NCBI GenBank assembly: GCA_021234155.1
Contig: JAJEKV010000143.1
Coordinates: 812,226-876,225 of the forward strand
Reading direction: 5' to 3'
Source: Isoetes taiwanensis
Taxonomy: Eukaryota > Streptophyta > Lycopodiopsida > Isoetales > Isoetaceae
DNA length: 64,000 nucleotides
Shown: piece by piece, positions 1 to 10,449 of the stretch
How the letters are laid out: the number at the start of each line of letters is the position of its first letter
Position numbering within the stretch: position 1 is the stretch's first letter
Notes under the pieces: model-generated
Told to the model about the DNA's origin: nothing
The model's database searches: none
What the model saw: the letters and a program-made list of their open reading frames with translations, nothing else
Program-made: the position numbers and the translations under genes

Positions 1-640
1 GCCTTACCGGTAGGCTTCGTGATCCCGAGCCAATGTGATCTCACATTCCACACCCCTATAAGGTGGCAAACTGCCGGATTTCATCCGAAATACATCCTTG
101 AACTCTGAAATAAGCCTTTGCTATCCGCCTCAAGCAAATGATTTCCCTTTGTGTCACTTCCATCCCCGCCGCCTCGCTCCACCGATTCCATCCTCAAGAT
201 GTAATCCACCTTATTCCTTTCTATACTCTTCCTTAGCCGCTTCAAAGAAATACACCGCATAGGAGAATCTAGCTTCTTACCTTTCACTATCAACTTGCCG
301 CCGCCCGGGTGCCGCCATGGTGACTTCATTCCTGGCCGCAATCAATCATGGCTTTGGCTGGCTTCAAAAATTCCATCCCTACTATCGTATCATATCTTCC
401 ATGTCCATGACTTCTGCTCCCATCGGCCACTTAGCCCCACTAAGGTCTATGTCAAAGGTGATCCTCCTCCCCTTAGTGTGTCGAATGGCGCCATGGCCAT
501 AGCTACCGGCCTTGGCTTAGACTTCAATACCTTGTTCTTCATTAGAGCAGCCCAATCTAGGAGATGCAAAATTATGAGAGCTACCAGATCTATGAGGACT
601 ACATAAGGATTACTATCTATGATCCCATCAGCCAAATATG
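1..640 (-). pseudogene. Protease and start of RT, copy A
   Basis: Protease: NPYVVLID, then, one frame away, SGSSHNFAS near 600-560 give the aspartic protease D-S-G signature of plant gypsy pol. A block IVKGKKLDSPMRCISLKRLR follows at 290-230 and is shared with copy B at 54165. The RT N-terminal lead-in ISEFKDVFPDEIRQ lies near 113-72, followed by a match to VECEIT. The window ends there. A frame break inside the active-site codons suggests inactivity or a base-call error. Confidence 0.78.
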
Positions 641-699
641 ACAGCTTGACTGATTCTCTATATCATCCGACTCAATGTTTGCACATATGTGACACTCAC

Positions 700-2060
700 C
701 ATCTATGAAGTCCTCGGGCCTCCCGCCGGTCATCGCCCCGTCCCCGCTTCATTGGGGAGTCCCAATCCAAGAGTTCTCGCCAAGGCCGACTGCATGACTA
801 ATGGACAATCATGTGTCCGTGCCCCCGGCCGGAAGCACTGAAGCATAACTTCTTCTCAATGCATTCCCCGCTCTTTTCCTTCGGCAGACTCGCCTAGGAG
901 ACGCTTTTAAGAGCGCTGCCCCCGATGCATTCTCGTGGGTTTACGGTCCCCAAAAGCTTTGCTCGACCCTTACCTTGCTGCCGACTCCTCGATGGTGTAG
1001 TCACTGATTGCTTACCCCGATATTGTCCCCGATACACGCCTCAACTCTTACCCCGGGTTGATCGCTTTTTGGAGTTGCCGGTGCCTCCTCCAAACTTATA
1101 GCTTTATCTTCGGCTCAAGCAAGAATCGACTTCGGGTTGATTGCTCTAACAAGCCTCTTGATATTGCTATTCAACCCCTCAATGTAAGTATCCACGGCTT
1201 GCCTCTCTCGAGACTCCGTGAACATGCACCGAGCCTCATAAATTCTTCAGAGATACTTAGCCACCGATAAACTACCCCGATTCAACCTCAGAAACTAGCC
1301 GGATCCGCTCTACTAGTGTGAGACCTTGGCACATAGTGCTTATGGAAAGCCTTGCCGAAAGTCTTAAACCTCGCAGCTGTTCCTTTTCGCCTTGTTGGAT
1401 TTAGCATATCCCTTCCACCGCATCCTTGCCGGGTCCAATAAGGTTAGTTGTAGCAACTTTCCTATGTCCTTGTCTTTCATACCGTATGAGTTGCCAAATT
1501 CTTCCATTTCATCAAGCCATGCTTCAAAATTTCTCCATGCCCGATCCGTTCTTCCCCGAACCGGCCGAAGCTTCCTTGTCTTCCATACATTGCTCATAGC
1601 ACTATCCACCTTTTTCCTCGATAATCACCGCCTTTTCTTGCTCTTTTCCCTCGCTTTAGGTGTGTCGACCGACCGGCTCTGAGCTAGAGCTGTCCCTCAC
1701 CGGAAGAACTGCCCGATGAGCCGGAGCCGGATGATGATGGGCCCTCGGTTCTCCTCTTCCTTCTCCTATCCCCGACGCTCCCTTGGTTGCCCTCCCCTTC
1801 CTCGGGCCGAGGGACTTCGCCACCACCCTAAAACAAGGTGGAGGTGGGTGACCATCTTCCCCGCGGCATTCATGAGAGGTGTCGCCTTCGGGCTGATGAG
1901 GTGTTGCATCCGATTCCTCATCCGCACTAAACCTTGCGCTGATCGCCTCGTGACATATCCTGCTCAACATCTTCTTGTTCCCTGCCAAACAAATTCCTTG
2001 GTACCCAATTGCGTGGTCGGTGCTGATCTTGAGATCCTGCACTTGAGTTCCTTGCTGCAA
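700..2060 (-). pseudogene. gag of copy A
   Basis: This is a decayed structural (capsid/nucleocapsid) gene. From the N-terminus it has HEAISARFSADEESDATPHQ near 1950, and the central gag region WRNFEAWLDEMEEFGNSYGM near 1540-1480 with the conserved tryptophans of plant gypsy gag. Then come SLERQAVDTYIEGLNSNIK and RLVRAINPKS near 1230-1130. A zinc-knuckle remnant (CFRPG, then HDCPLV) lies at about 845-805. Copy B has the matching region at 52440-53740. There are multiple frameshifts. Gag forms the particle in which reverse transcription occurs. Confidence 0.75.
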
Positions 2061-2271
2061 GGATTGATCATCAATACATTTTATTTGGGTTAGATGTTGA
2101 TCAATTTTACTTGCAAATTGAATTATCTTTTAGTTATAAGAAATCATACAAAGCCTTACATTGACAAACCGCTTAATAGTCATTAATACATAAGGATTAC
2201 ATGATAAAGTAGATATATCTTAGCACAATGGGTACAAAAAACATTTAGCACAAACTTAAGAAATTTTACAA

Positions 2272-3819
2272 CTATTCAAAGGCCTCCCGAAAGCCCTCAA
2301 GAAGTTCTTGACATCCCCGAATCTGAGGCCTTTTGCCGAGGTTGCGCAAGATGTTCCTCGTTGATCTTCCTTCAAGTGCTCGGGCCATCTCTGGTTCCGG
2401 GAGTTCTGGTGCTGTTGCTGCTACCACTGAAAGTGTTGCATCCCTCAGGTGCCCTCTCGCAAAGTCGAGGCAATGGAGCGCGACTGCCCTGTTGAAAAGA
2501 ATGATGTGATCGGCATGGGCGTATATCTTCGAAAGTGCTGCCCGGGCCCAAAAGCGCTATGAGAAGTGCCACGGATTCTTCCCCTTGGGCTGAACTCCTT
2601 GTGGAAGACTATCATTTGCCCCCGGCCGAGGGTGGGAAGATAGTAGCGTCACGCGTCGCCCTTCCCTACGCCTCGCGATCCAAGGTTCCTTCCTTTGAGC
2701 CGCTTCGGGCCCAGAGGCATCCACCGCCATAAGGTCTTCATGATCCCTCCACATGCTGGTTGCGTTGTCCAAGTTAATGCTGCTGGACCCTTCCCTCATG
2801 CTCCTGGCTCGAACTGGTCGGCTTGAGCTTGGGCCCTTCCCTGGTTTGTAGAGTGTGCTCTGTATCTGCTGGAACTCCTCCTCTGAGATGATAGGCTCCT
2901 GCCGTCCGATAGATCTCCTTATCTGCCGATAGGCTGCTATATCCGACATTGTCTCCCCAAAGATAAGAGTGTCTCTCCGCCAGCTCCTTTGGGATCTCCC
3001 CGGTATGAGTAGTCGATGATGTCCGTGTTTTCCCGGTGTGCTATCATACCCAAGAGCTCGCCGATTCAAGACCCCGTGCTTCCCGACAGAGGGACAAATT
3101 GAGGATGTCATTTGCAAAATGTACTCCTCCCCGGGCCGATGACTATCGGGACAAAGGCCGTGATGCCGACCGGTGGATCGGTAGCTGTTCTCACGCCGCC
3201 GCCATGCCTCGACGCATATCTCCGCATTCTTGTTGCCTCCCCGCTCTCCCATTCTAGGGGTTCTCCGCTCCCCTAGTCCGCCGTAGTCTTCATGGATCTG
3301 TAGAGATGGTGCGCCTGACGCCGCGTCCGTAATATTCGTAGGGCGGAGGACTCTATATTCAGGATTTGATCCCGGGGTCCTACGGGTATCAAGTGGCGCC
3401 ATGTCTAAGGGCTGAACAGAGGGTTCCCCTACTTTGTTGATTGACTTATAATGCATGAAAAGGGCAAGGGCTGTCCGAAATGAAAGGTACCTATGCCTAT
3501 TATGTCTGCGCAGGTCATGTAATCGGGCATGGTCCTAGTCCTATCCCATAGCCGCTTCTTGCCTCGATCCCGCCAGCCTCGACCTAAGGCTTGGGTAAGT
3601 GTCTCAAGGAAACCCACCCCCCCCTAGGAGGCAGTCTAACTTCCCAAGGCGGACCTCGCCGGTCATATTGGCACATAATGTCCGTGGTAGTAGGGTGTTC
3701 TAGTCAAAGTTGCGTGAAGATCAAACAAGTGATCAAACACGAGAAGGCTTGATCTACATCGAAGCACATGGATATGGCTGGCAAAGATTGTACCATCTCT
3801 CAAAGTTGCCGGGCTTCAT
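2272..3819 (-). pseudogene. ORF1 of copy A, upstream of gag
   Basis: The start MKPGNFERWYN at 3819 matches MAPSSFVRWYN at 50671 in copy B. Homology continues through LTQALGRGWRDRG and MPDYMTCADIIGIGTFHFGQ near 3600-3430 and EEEFQQIQSTLYKPGKG near 2850, and ends FREAFE with a stop at 2272. The longest open piece is 299 codons (3456-2557). I recognise no domain. Its place before gag suggests a gag N-terminal segment or an element-specific protein. Several stops and frame changes break it. Confidence 0.6.
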
Positions 3820-4082
3820 TGAGCAGAAAGGGTGTAGAAAATGGCTTGCAAAGATCGGTGGAGGGTCGAAAAATCGCCTAAGGGGCCGGGAGCAGCTCAG
3901 AGGGAAGAAAAATGGCAAATGAGACCTATTTTATAGACTATGGGTGACCTCGGGGTTTGTGCAAAAAGGTGCTTACCTAAGACGACCTTGGTTCTATGGC
4001 CCTGGGTGTCCAAATGAACTACCATGAAGTGCAAACTTAAGCAAAACAAAGCAAGAAACACTACATGGCAATTTGTTGGATC

Positions 4083-4460
4083 AAATTTGGCTAATTTGGG
4101 CCAAAGATGGCCCGACCCGGGTGAATCCGCTGGATGGCCTCCTCGTCACGTCACCTGACGCAGACGCTTTGGCTTGGTCTCACCCCGGTTGGCTGCTTTG
4201 GGCCAATTTTTGGCCATTTTAGGGAATTTGAAGATGCTAATATGGCTAATTCGGCCAATTCTAACCTAACTAGCAACTTATTTTGAGCAAAATTGACATC
4301 TAAAAGCAAGATTTTGGGGGTAGGCAGGTGAATCCGCGCGAAACGCGCCCGCGTCGGGGACGCAGAGGCCATTGGCGCGGTCTCACCCGACTGGCCCAAT
4401 TTTTTTGCATTTTTGATGATTTTTTTTTTTGTTTGCCAAAATTTTGTTGTAGTCATGATT
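4083..4460 (-). repeat. Two diverged copies of a module between the H3-like gene and ORF1 (copy A)
   Basis: Two blocks of roughly 150-200 bp, at about 4083-4260 and 4320-4460, share a layout. Each has GGTGAATCCGC, a GC-rich stretch with GACGCAGA, then GGTCTCACCC and a GGCCAATTTTT-like tail. Copy B has the same pair at about 50080-50420. Neither block has a long open frame. An RNA or regulatory role is possible but not shown. Confidence 0.55.
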
Positions 4461-4635
4461 TCTGGGGTGTTTCTATATATGCTATGAAGAATTCTACCAC
4501 AATTGGGTTCTATTTTCTATATTTCAAGCATAGAACATTTTTCTAATTTACAGAGGGAAAATGACTTTTATATTAATAAGAAACACAATTACATGAAAAT
4601 TTTAATTCTTCTACAAAATTTACAAAATTTGAGGC

Positions 4636-5712
4636 CTAGGGCCTCTCCCTGCGGATCCTCCGTGCTAAGTGAATATCCTTAGGCATAAGGGTAACTCTCT
4701 TAGCATGGATAGCGCAGAGGTTCCCTTCCTCGAAGAGCTGGACCAGCTCTGCTTCGGAAGCCTCTTGCAGGGCCCGGGTCATTAGAGGGGTAACCCTATA
4801 ATCGGTCCGGAACTGCTGCAAGACCTCTCTAAGGAGACGCCAAGGGCCTTCCTTATCAGGAGATTCGTGCACATCTGGAAGTGCCGAATCTCCCTAAACA
4901 CCCGGGCGTATGTGCTGTTCGGCCCGTGGTGAACCCTCTTGGGTTTTTCCGGCCTAGGTGGGGGTGGCTTGGGCTGGTTCTTCTTCGGCCTGCCGCCCAC
5001 CACGACGCGCTGCACCTCCTGCTGGCAATACCACTCATTGTACCTCGTCCAACGACGAAGGTACTCCTTGTATGCCACCATCTTCCGTTTGAACTCCCGG
5101 TCCTGCTGCAGCGCAAATGCCCGCTCCCCTACCTTTTGTTTCTTCACCACCTTAGGTGGTTCCGGCCACTTAGGGTAGGGTGGCCTCGCGTCGGGATCCT
5201 GCTGCTCCTCCTCCTCCTCTTCCTCCACCTGCGGCTCCTCTTACGGCGTGGCTCTTGAACATGCGACGGTCGTGAGGGCGGTCGTTCCTTCTCTTCGTCG
5301 CCTCTCCTCCTCCCTCAGCTCCCTTTCCCTCTCACGCTTCTTCCTGGCGGCCCTCTCCTCCGGCCACTCTGCTACTTTTTCCTTTCCCTTCTTCTTGGGC
5401 CTTGAAGGCCCGCTTCCCTCCCTGTTTCTGCTGCTCCTCCCCTTCTTCTTCCACCTCGGTGTCAGGGGGCAGAAATGGCCGAGACTTCGCCGGTCCTCAG
5501 TGCACTTAGATGGCGAACTGCTTGGCGGGAGTCTCCTGGCGTTATGGAAGGAGGCTTACATTGCTTCTTTGCTGGCTTCTTGAAGCTCCTCTTCCCCTTT
5601 CTTGGGTCGGAGGTGCTCCGGGATCTTCTTGACATGTCGCCCTGGCCTGCTGCCATGGAGAGGGGTCGGTCTTGTTCCAGGCTTCCCCGTAAGTTTGTTT
5701 GGTGCGAGCCAT
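4636..5712 (-). pseudogene. Histone H3-like gene carried by retrotransposon copy A (frame-broken)
   Basis: The gene would encode an H3-type core histone of about 355 residues, against 135 for plant H3. The ATG at 5712-5710 is followed by ARTKQT, the H3 tail through T6. A stretch resembling H3 residues 34-43 (HVKKIPEHLRPKKG) comes next, then about 200 residues rich in E, K, R and P. The histone fold follows: α[17 protein letters not shown] near 4905-4858, α2 [18 protein letters not shown], and [19 protein letters not shown] before RRIRRERP and a TAG stop at 4638-4636. Loop 1 has the same length as in canonical H3, so it is not CENH3-like. The frame breaks just after ARTKQT, again within the insert, and near 4860 between αN and α1. 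It lies between the 5' LTR and ORF1 exactly as in copy B. The H3 assignment is very secure; expression and function are unknown. Confidence 0.93.
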
Positions 5713-6252
5713 ATCTTATGGTTCGAGAAAATGGGTGACGAAGGGCTGGGCAAGAGAGAGTTGGAGGTGAAGGGTTGGAGAGAAAATGAGGTGTCAGATA
5801 TTTAAAAAGAGGGTCCCTGGGAATATTCTCCTACCATAAGTACCCCTATTTATTAGCCCCCCTTATTAATTACAAGATATTTAATTAACTATTTAACTAT
5901 TAATGTATATATTAACCTATATTAATTGATATTATCTTAAAATTTTCGAATTTTCCTAATGGTTCGAAGTGCAATTTATGAATTTGCGCCATTTTTCACC
6001 TGGGTCTCCGATTGGCATGATTCTTCGACCCATTTTAGGTGAAATTTGATGCAGATGCATAATTTTCACTCCAAATTTGCTAGAAGGTTCGTTTGACTCC
6101 CTCAAATCTTAGTCTAACACTTAGCCTAATTCCTGACCCACTACCTAGGAGAAAAAAAAAAATTTCCCCCATTTTCGCGGTTCGATGGTGGAAATGTTTA
6201 TTCCACACTCCTATAGGCCTATTAGACTACTTCATGGTTATGGTCAGTGCTA
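5713..6252 (-). promoter_or_regulatory. Leader of copy A with TATA-like box before the H3-like gene
   Basis: This is AT-rich non-coding leader between the PBS palindrome and the H3-like ATG. On the element strand, TTTTTAAATATC lies at 5809-5798, about 90 nt upstream of the ATG. Copy B has TTTTAAATAG at 48703-48712, the same distance from its ATG, inside otherwise matching sequence. This could be a private promoter for the histone-like gene, separate from the LTR promoter. Position and conservation are seen; function is inferred. Confidence 0.4.
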
Positions 6253-6272
6253 GTTCTTGGTCAACCAAGAAC
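6253..6272 (-). promoter_or_regulatory. Perfect palindrome after the PBS (copy A)
   Basis: The element strand reads GTTCTTGGTTGACCAAGAAC, a 20-nt inverted repeat with a two-base centre, starting 2 nt after the PBS. Copy B has exactly the same 20 nt at 46605-46624. In retroviruses, palindromes in this position often serve genome dimerisation or packaging. That role here is inference from position and conservation. Confidence 0.6.
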
Positions 6273-6274
6273 AT

Positions 6275-6287
6275 CGCTCTGATACCA
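6275..6287 (-). other. Primer binding site, tRNA-iMet
   Basis: Two bases inside the LTR edge the element strand reads TGGTATCAGAGCG. This is the complement of the 3' end of plant initiator methionine tRNA and the usual primer site in plant gypsy and copia elements. The identical site follows the 5' LTR of copy B at 46590-46602. Here it fixes the element's orientation and the LTR boundary. Confidence 0.93.
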
Positions 6288-6288
6288 T

Positions 6289-7927
6289 TGTGACGCTCCC
6301 TGCTAAACATACGGCGCCCGTACTGCCCTCGGCGTAGAAATCTCCCATCCGGCTCATCAACCGCATGGGCCCTTCGTCTACCCCCGCACTCGAGATGACT
6401 CTAGTGCGGAAGGGAATACTGAAAGGTGTCTTGCGCCCTTCCCCTATGGGCTCCTATAAAATGAGGCGATAACACGTCGAAACTAGCATAAAACATATAC
6501 AAATACTACCTCGAAGGGTAGTGCACCACACATATACCAATGCCAAGATGATAATCACAAACCATAAAAACAGAGAGCTCCTACCCCGCCTCGGACTCAT
6601 AAGGAGGATGACCACCGGCTAGGCCTCAAGATAGAGCGGACCGAGTCATGGCAATGGCGAGGGTCGGGCATAGAACAATGGCTGGGGTTGACCACTCCAT
6701 CCCCCCTCCTCATACATACTTTGCAGATGGGCTGAGACCAGGCTCTGACAGGACTCTAGCCTTCCTGGATATGCAATCCCATGGCTTCACCCATCGGGAC
6801 TACTCCCAGTTGCATCTCCCTCGTCCGATGAGGCGGAAGGGTTGCATCTCCCCTTCCCGGGGTCTAGAGGTGCCGGGTGGCTAGAGAATCGTGGCGACAC
6901 ACGATTCGTACCCGACTGAACCCCCCAAAACGAGAGCCAAGCCATCACTTGCAGCTCTCGAGAGGGCGGGGCAACACCATTGCCCCAGGAGGTGTCGGAC
7001 CCATGCTCGCCCCACCAAGTGACCACCATAAGCCTAGCCCACTATGGGATCCCCCAAAGCCCCCACTCGCGGGGATCCTCCCTCCACTTTCCCTCTAGCC
7101 CCGTTATCCGGTGCCGAGTCATATCATAGCCTCAATAGCCCGGTGGGCTCCTATGCCTGCAAGTCGCAACTAATAGGAACTAAGGGGTCTACTCTAGGAG
7201 CATACTACATATGGCTCTAGGTCTCTACCCCCCTTCCCAATACAAGAGGAGCAAACATGATCAACCATCATCACATAATCATCACATCATGAGAATAACC
7301 ATAAGAAGAACATCTTAACCTAATCATACAACTAACTAATAGTTAGGGTTCCTTGATTAGGGTTCAAGATGTTGAATATGGGTTCTAGGATGGCTCTACT
7401 CTAGATACAAAATACTAGCACACCTGGAATGCTAATCCCAGATGAGCTATCACAACTACTATCCTACATACCTGCTCCTGATGCTCTCCCTCCAGATCCG
7501 GGCGCCTCCATAGTCTTCGACTCACAAGCTGCTGTTCCTCCTCCAAGAACGGGTCTACCCTCATTGGCTCTTTGCACCAGACCTATGCCACAACGAACGA
7601 TGTTCGAAACGGGGTTTCGAACAAGTAGGTGAGTCTCTGGGTGCTAGGGCTGGAAAGAGGTCTAGGGTTAGGGTTTATGCCTATATAAGTTAGGTCCACC
7701 TAGGATGCCACGTGGCACCAATTGGGTGAGTCCTGTGTGGCGGTGCCCCAATAGGTTAAGGCCACGTGGATAATGGCTTAACCTATGGTTGGCTAAGTTA
7801 TGAGAATAACTTAGCCATGCCCCCTAGTGCCACAATCTATGGTATACAAGGCTATAAAGATAGACTTGTATGGTGACGGATCCAGGAATATACGTATTTA
7901 TGGCGTATATTCCCTTGGACCGTCACA
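6289..7927 (-). repeat. 5' LTR of copy A
   Basis: In element orientation the LTR runs from TGTGACGG at 7927 to GCGTCACA at 6289, with TG..CA ends. It is 1639 bp, the same length as the solo LTR at 46687-48325, and is near-identical over the stretches compared. It contains AAACCCTAA (telo-box) in its first quarter. The first 56 bp fold back on themselves (see finding). The flank beyond 7927 reads TATTG; the other target-site copy is outside the window. Confidence 0.95.
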
Positions 7928-8125
7928 TATTGCAAAGGATCAGAAGATGGAATTGAAATTTTTATATCAGGCTTAGAATGATTTGTGAGAAAAAGATCAA
8001 GACTGCCTTTGTATCAAGACTGTACATGTGGATCACTCAGAGCATTAGAGGTATCTTGAGAGGTATTCTTCCAGTAAACCTGTGGATCTGGCGATGCCTG
8101 TGCATATAGAACAAGCCCTGTTTTT

Positions 8126-8335
8126 TCAATTTGAAGGTAGTATGCCCTTTGAATAATTTGAAGTAGAAGAACTGGCCCTAAGCTTCTTACTTACATTCAA
8201 AGTTTGTGTCAACACTAGTGCATCTGTAGGATAGTCAAAGCTCTGCCATACAGTTTGACTCTCATTACCAAGAAGTACCAGATTTCCATCTCTTTGCAAA
8301 GAAATGTTAAAAGCATTGCTAGTGTCGGTAGACCA
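8126..8335 (-). pseudogene. B-lectin (S-locus receptor kinase-type) domain fragment
   Basis: One minus-strand frame of 69 codons reads WSTDTSNAF, SLQRDGNLVLLGNES and TVWQSFDYPTDALVLTQTL. DGNLVL and VWQSFDYPTD are signatures of the mannose-binding-type lectin domain in plant G-type lectin S-receptor-like kinases, which are plasma-membrane receptors. Only part of the lectin domain is present: no signal peptide, PAN or kinase domain. It stops at 8128-8126 and ends next to copia sequence at 8340. It is a gene fragment, either a host-gene remnant or captured DNA. Confidence 0.8.
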
Positions 8336-8339
8336 AACC

Positions 8340-9602
8340 GATGACTATCGCTGCAGTCCATGTAGACACACACTAGCAAGGAGGAGGACTTGTTTGTAGA
8401 CTCGACAAGGCGCTGTATGGATTAAGATAAGCTTCAAGGACCTGGTACCTTAAACTTCACAACACTCTTCTGACTTTACATTTTCAAGTAAGCACGGCAG
8501 ACCCTAGCCTCTATTTTTGCCTTCAGCCCAATCCTATCTTTATTTTATGTTATGTTGATGATCTAGTGATCATTGCCTCACATGAGCCTGACCTTTGTTA
8601 TCTGAAACAACAGCTATATGATCGTTTTAGAATATGTGACCTTGACTCAATCCATCATTTTCTTGGCATTTAGATTCACTATATTGCCAAGAAATTTTTC
8701 TCTATCACTCTTTATTTGCCAAGAATTTTTTTTATATCTGATTTGTTACACAGTCCTTGCCTTTCAAATTGTAACACCATTTGAGTTTTGGCTCCTTTCT
8801 GTCTCCAGATTACCCTAAATTTTTGCCACAATTTACCTACTTGCATGATCATTATAGGAACATTATTAGGACGCTAAACTTTCCTGCAATTTCCACTTGA
8901 TCAGATATTTCTTTGACTATTTCTAAGCTCAGCCATTTTTCTCTTGATCCAAGAAATGCCCATCGTGTTTCACTAAAACGTTGTTTACGTTATGTTGCTA
9001 GGTCCTTGAAGTTAGGAATCCACTACAATGCTAGAGAAAATTCAGACATGGTTGGTTATTCAGATTCTGATTGGGGGAAAGATGCATACAAGAAATCTAC
9101 CGGATATTCATCCAGATGGGAGAGTGAGTTGGAATAGTAAGAAGCAGCATTGTGTGGCTCAATCCACCACAGGGGCCGAATATTATGCAGTTGCTAGTGC
9201 ATTCAATGAAGGACAATTGTTATGAAAGCTCACTATTGAATTGCACATTCAGAGCAGTCCAGGTATGACCATAATCGTTGATAATCAAAGTGCCATTCAG
9301 ATTTCTCGTGATCCAGTACTTCACAAGAGGATGAAATATGTTGATATAAAATCTCACTTTATTTGAGATGTGTTGGCTCAAGGTTTACTGCAGATCAAGT
9401 ACTGTCCCAGTGGAGAAATGATAGCAGACATATTGACCAAGGCATTGGCATATGCAAAGTTTTCCAAGTTCATCAACCTGCTAGGTCTACAAGAAGATAT
9501 TTCAATATGATCACAGCTACAAGTGCAAGTCTTAAATTTCTAATTTTCATGTTTTCAATTCTTTTTAAACTACAAATTTTTATTTTTTTTTTTTGGGGGT
9601 AT
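8340..9602 (+). pseudogene. Ty1/copia pol remnant (RT and RNase H)
   Basis: Reverse transcriptase: VCRLDKALYGLR near 8390-8425, then ADPSLYFCLQPNP and the catalytic YVDDLVIIAS at about 8545-8575. IHHFLGI and IHYIAKKFFSITLY follow. RNase H: MVGYSDSDWGKDAYKKSTGY at about 9048-9107, then, in a second frame, VSWNSKKQHCVAQSTTGAEY. The copia C-terminus ISRDPVLHKRMKYVDIKSHF and MIADILTKALAYAKFSKF runs to about 9480. Stops and frameshifts are frequent. A purine run before TGTGGTTGGAACAA near 9596-9602 may mark the polypurine tract and 3' LTR start. No matching 5' LTR was found. Confidence 0.9.
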
Positions 9603-10449
9603 GTGGTTGGAACAATTAAATTAAGAAGTTATAAGTTGCTATGTTTGTTATCATAATTTAGGGCATGTTTTATGGAAAAGATCAAGGTCTTCAATTGTGC
9701 CTGAACTTGAGATATAAACTATGTGAAACATCTGTCCTTAAATCCAATGATGGGATCAATCAATTGCAAGTTTTTGGAGCTTGATCGTATCATTGTTCTT
9801 CTGTTTAAGTTCAGTGTGTCGATCTTTATCTGTTATTTTTATTTTCTACTTGAGTAGTTCAACAACATTTGAGAGACCATCGATGTGGCAATTTGGACAA
9901 TGCACACCAACTAGACCAGGAGCCTTGTAGCTTGTGAAAATTTGCTCAAGGTCCTAGTCATCTTAATCATCATTCAAGATGGCGTAAGAAAGATCTAAAA
10001 CAGAGGTGGGTAAACAATTCAAGATATCTTTGGAGTAGGTATTGTGCAATATCAATTAGTCATATGATAGATGAGCATTGCTAATTTGTATTGCAGGTTT
10101 GCAGAAATGAACAGGCGGCATGTGGAGGAAAAGCCATAGCATATGAGATCATTAAGATGGTTAATGGGGCTTACAAGTTTTACCATGACTTCTCCGATGG
10201 AGTTTTCCTATGCACCACAAAGCATTTCTAAAATATGCATTTTTACCCTCAGGAACTGAGTTGATGAAGTTGATTATTTTAAACGAGATCCATAAAGCTG
10301 CCACTTTCCTTCTGGTGTCCAGAGGTTGTGCTGCTGCTGTAGTTGTAACTGCATGCCGGCTTCAGCCTCCTCATCTGATGGTATGTCGATGGTGTCTTCG
10401 ACATCCCCTACTCTTTCGGAAAACATTGGAAATTAATTTATTGATAAAC
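9603..10449 (+). other. Unassigned sequence after the copia remnant
   Basis: The first part may be a decayed copia 3' LTR, but I cannot find its end. An exon-like stretch after TTGTATTGCAG at about 10097 encodes VCRNEQAACGGKAIAYEIIK and YKFYHDFSDG. I do not recognise this protein. An 85-codon ORF at 10210-10467 is probably chance. Confidence 0.3.

Larger units (their letters stand above)
1..7927 (-). mobile_element. Ty3/gypsy element, copy A (5' part)
   Basis: This is an LTR retrotransposon read on the minus strand. From its 5' end it has a 1639-bp LTR (7927-6289), a tRNA-iMet primer site, a leader of about 577 nt, a histone H3-like gene (5712-4636), a spacer with two related repeats, ORF1 (3819-2272), gag (about 2060-700), protease (about 640-90) and the start of reverse transcriptase. 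The window edge cuts it at position 1, so pol and the 3' LTR are outside. The same order, spacing and proteins recur in copy B at 44.9-59.5 kb, which shows that the H3-like gene belongs to the family. Most frames carry small indels, so the copy looks non-coding as given. Its LTR is almost identical to the solo LTR at 46687 and differs more from the LTRs of copy B. Confidence 0.93.

Noticed and set aside
5248-5583. Plus-strand ORF of 111 codons, leucine- and serine-rich
   Set aside because: It is the antisense shadow of the H3-like gene's charged insert on the minus strand.
4636-5712. Calling the H3-like gene a centromeric CENH3
   Set aside because: Loop 1 has the length of canonical H3 and the tail begins ARTKQT, whereas CENH3 proteins have longer loop 1 and divergent tails.
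9015-9030. CACTACAATGC as a CACTA element end
   Set aside because: It lies within copia RNase H coding sequence (LGIHYNAR) and does not continue as a TIR.
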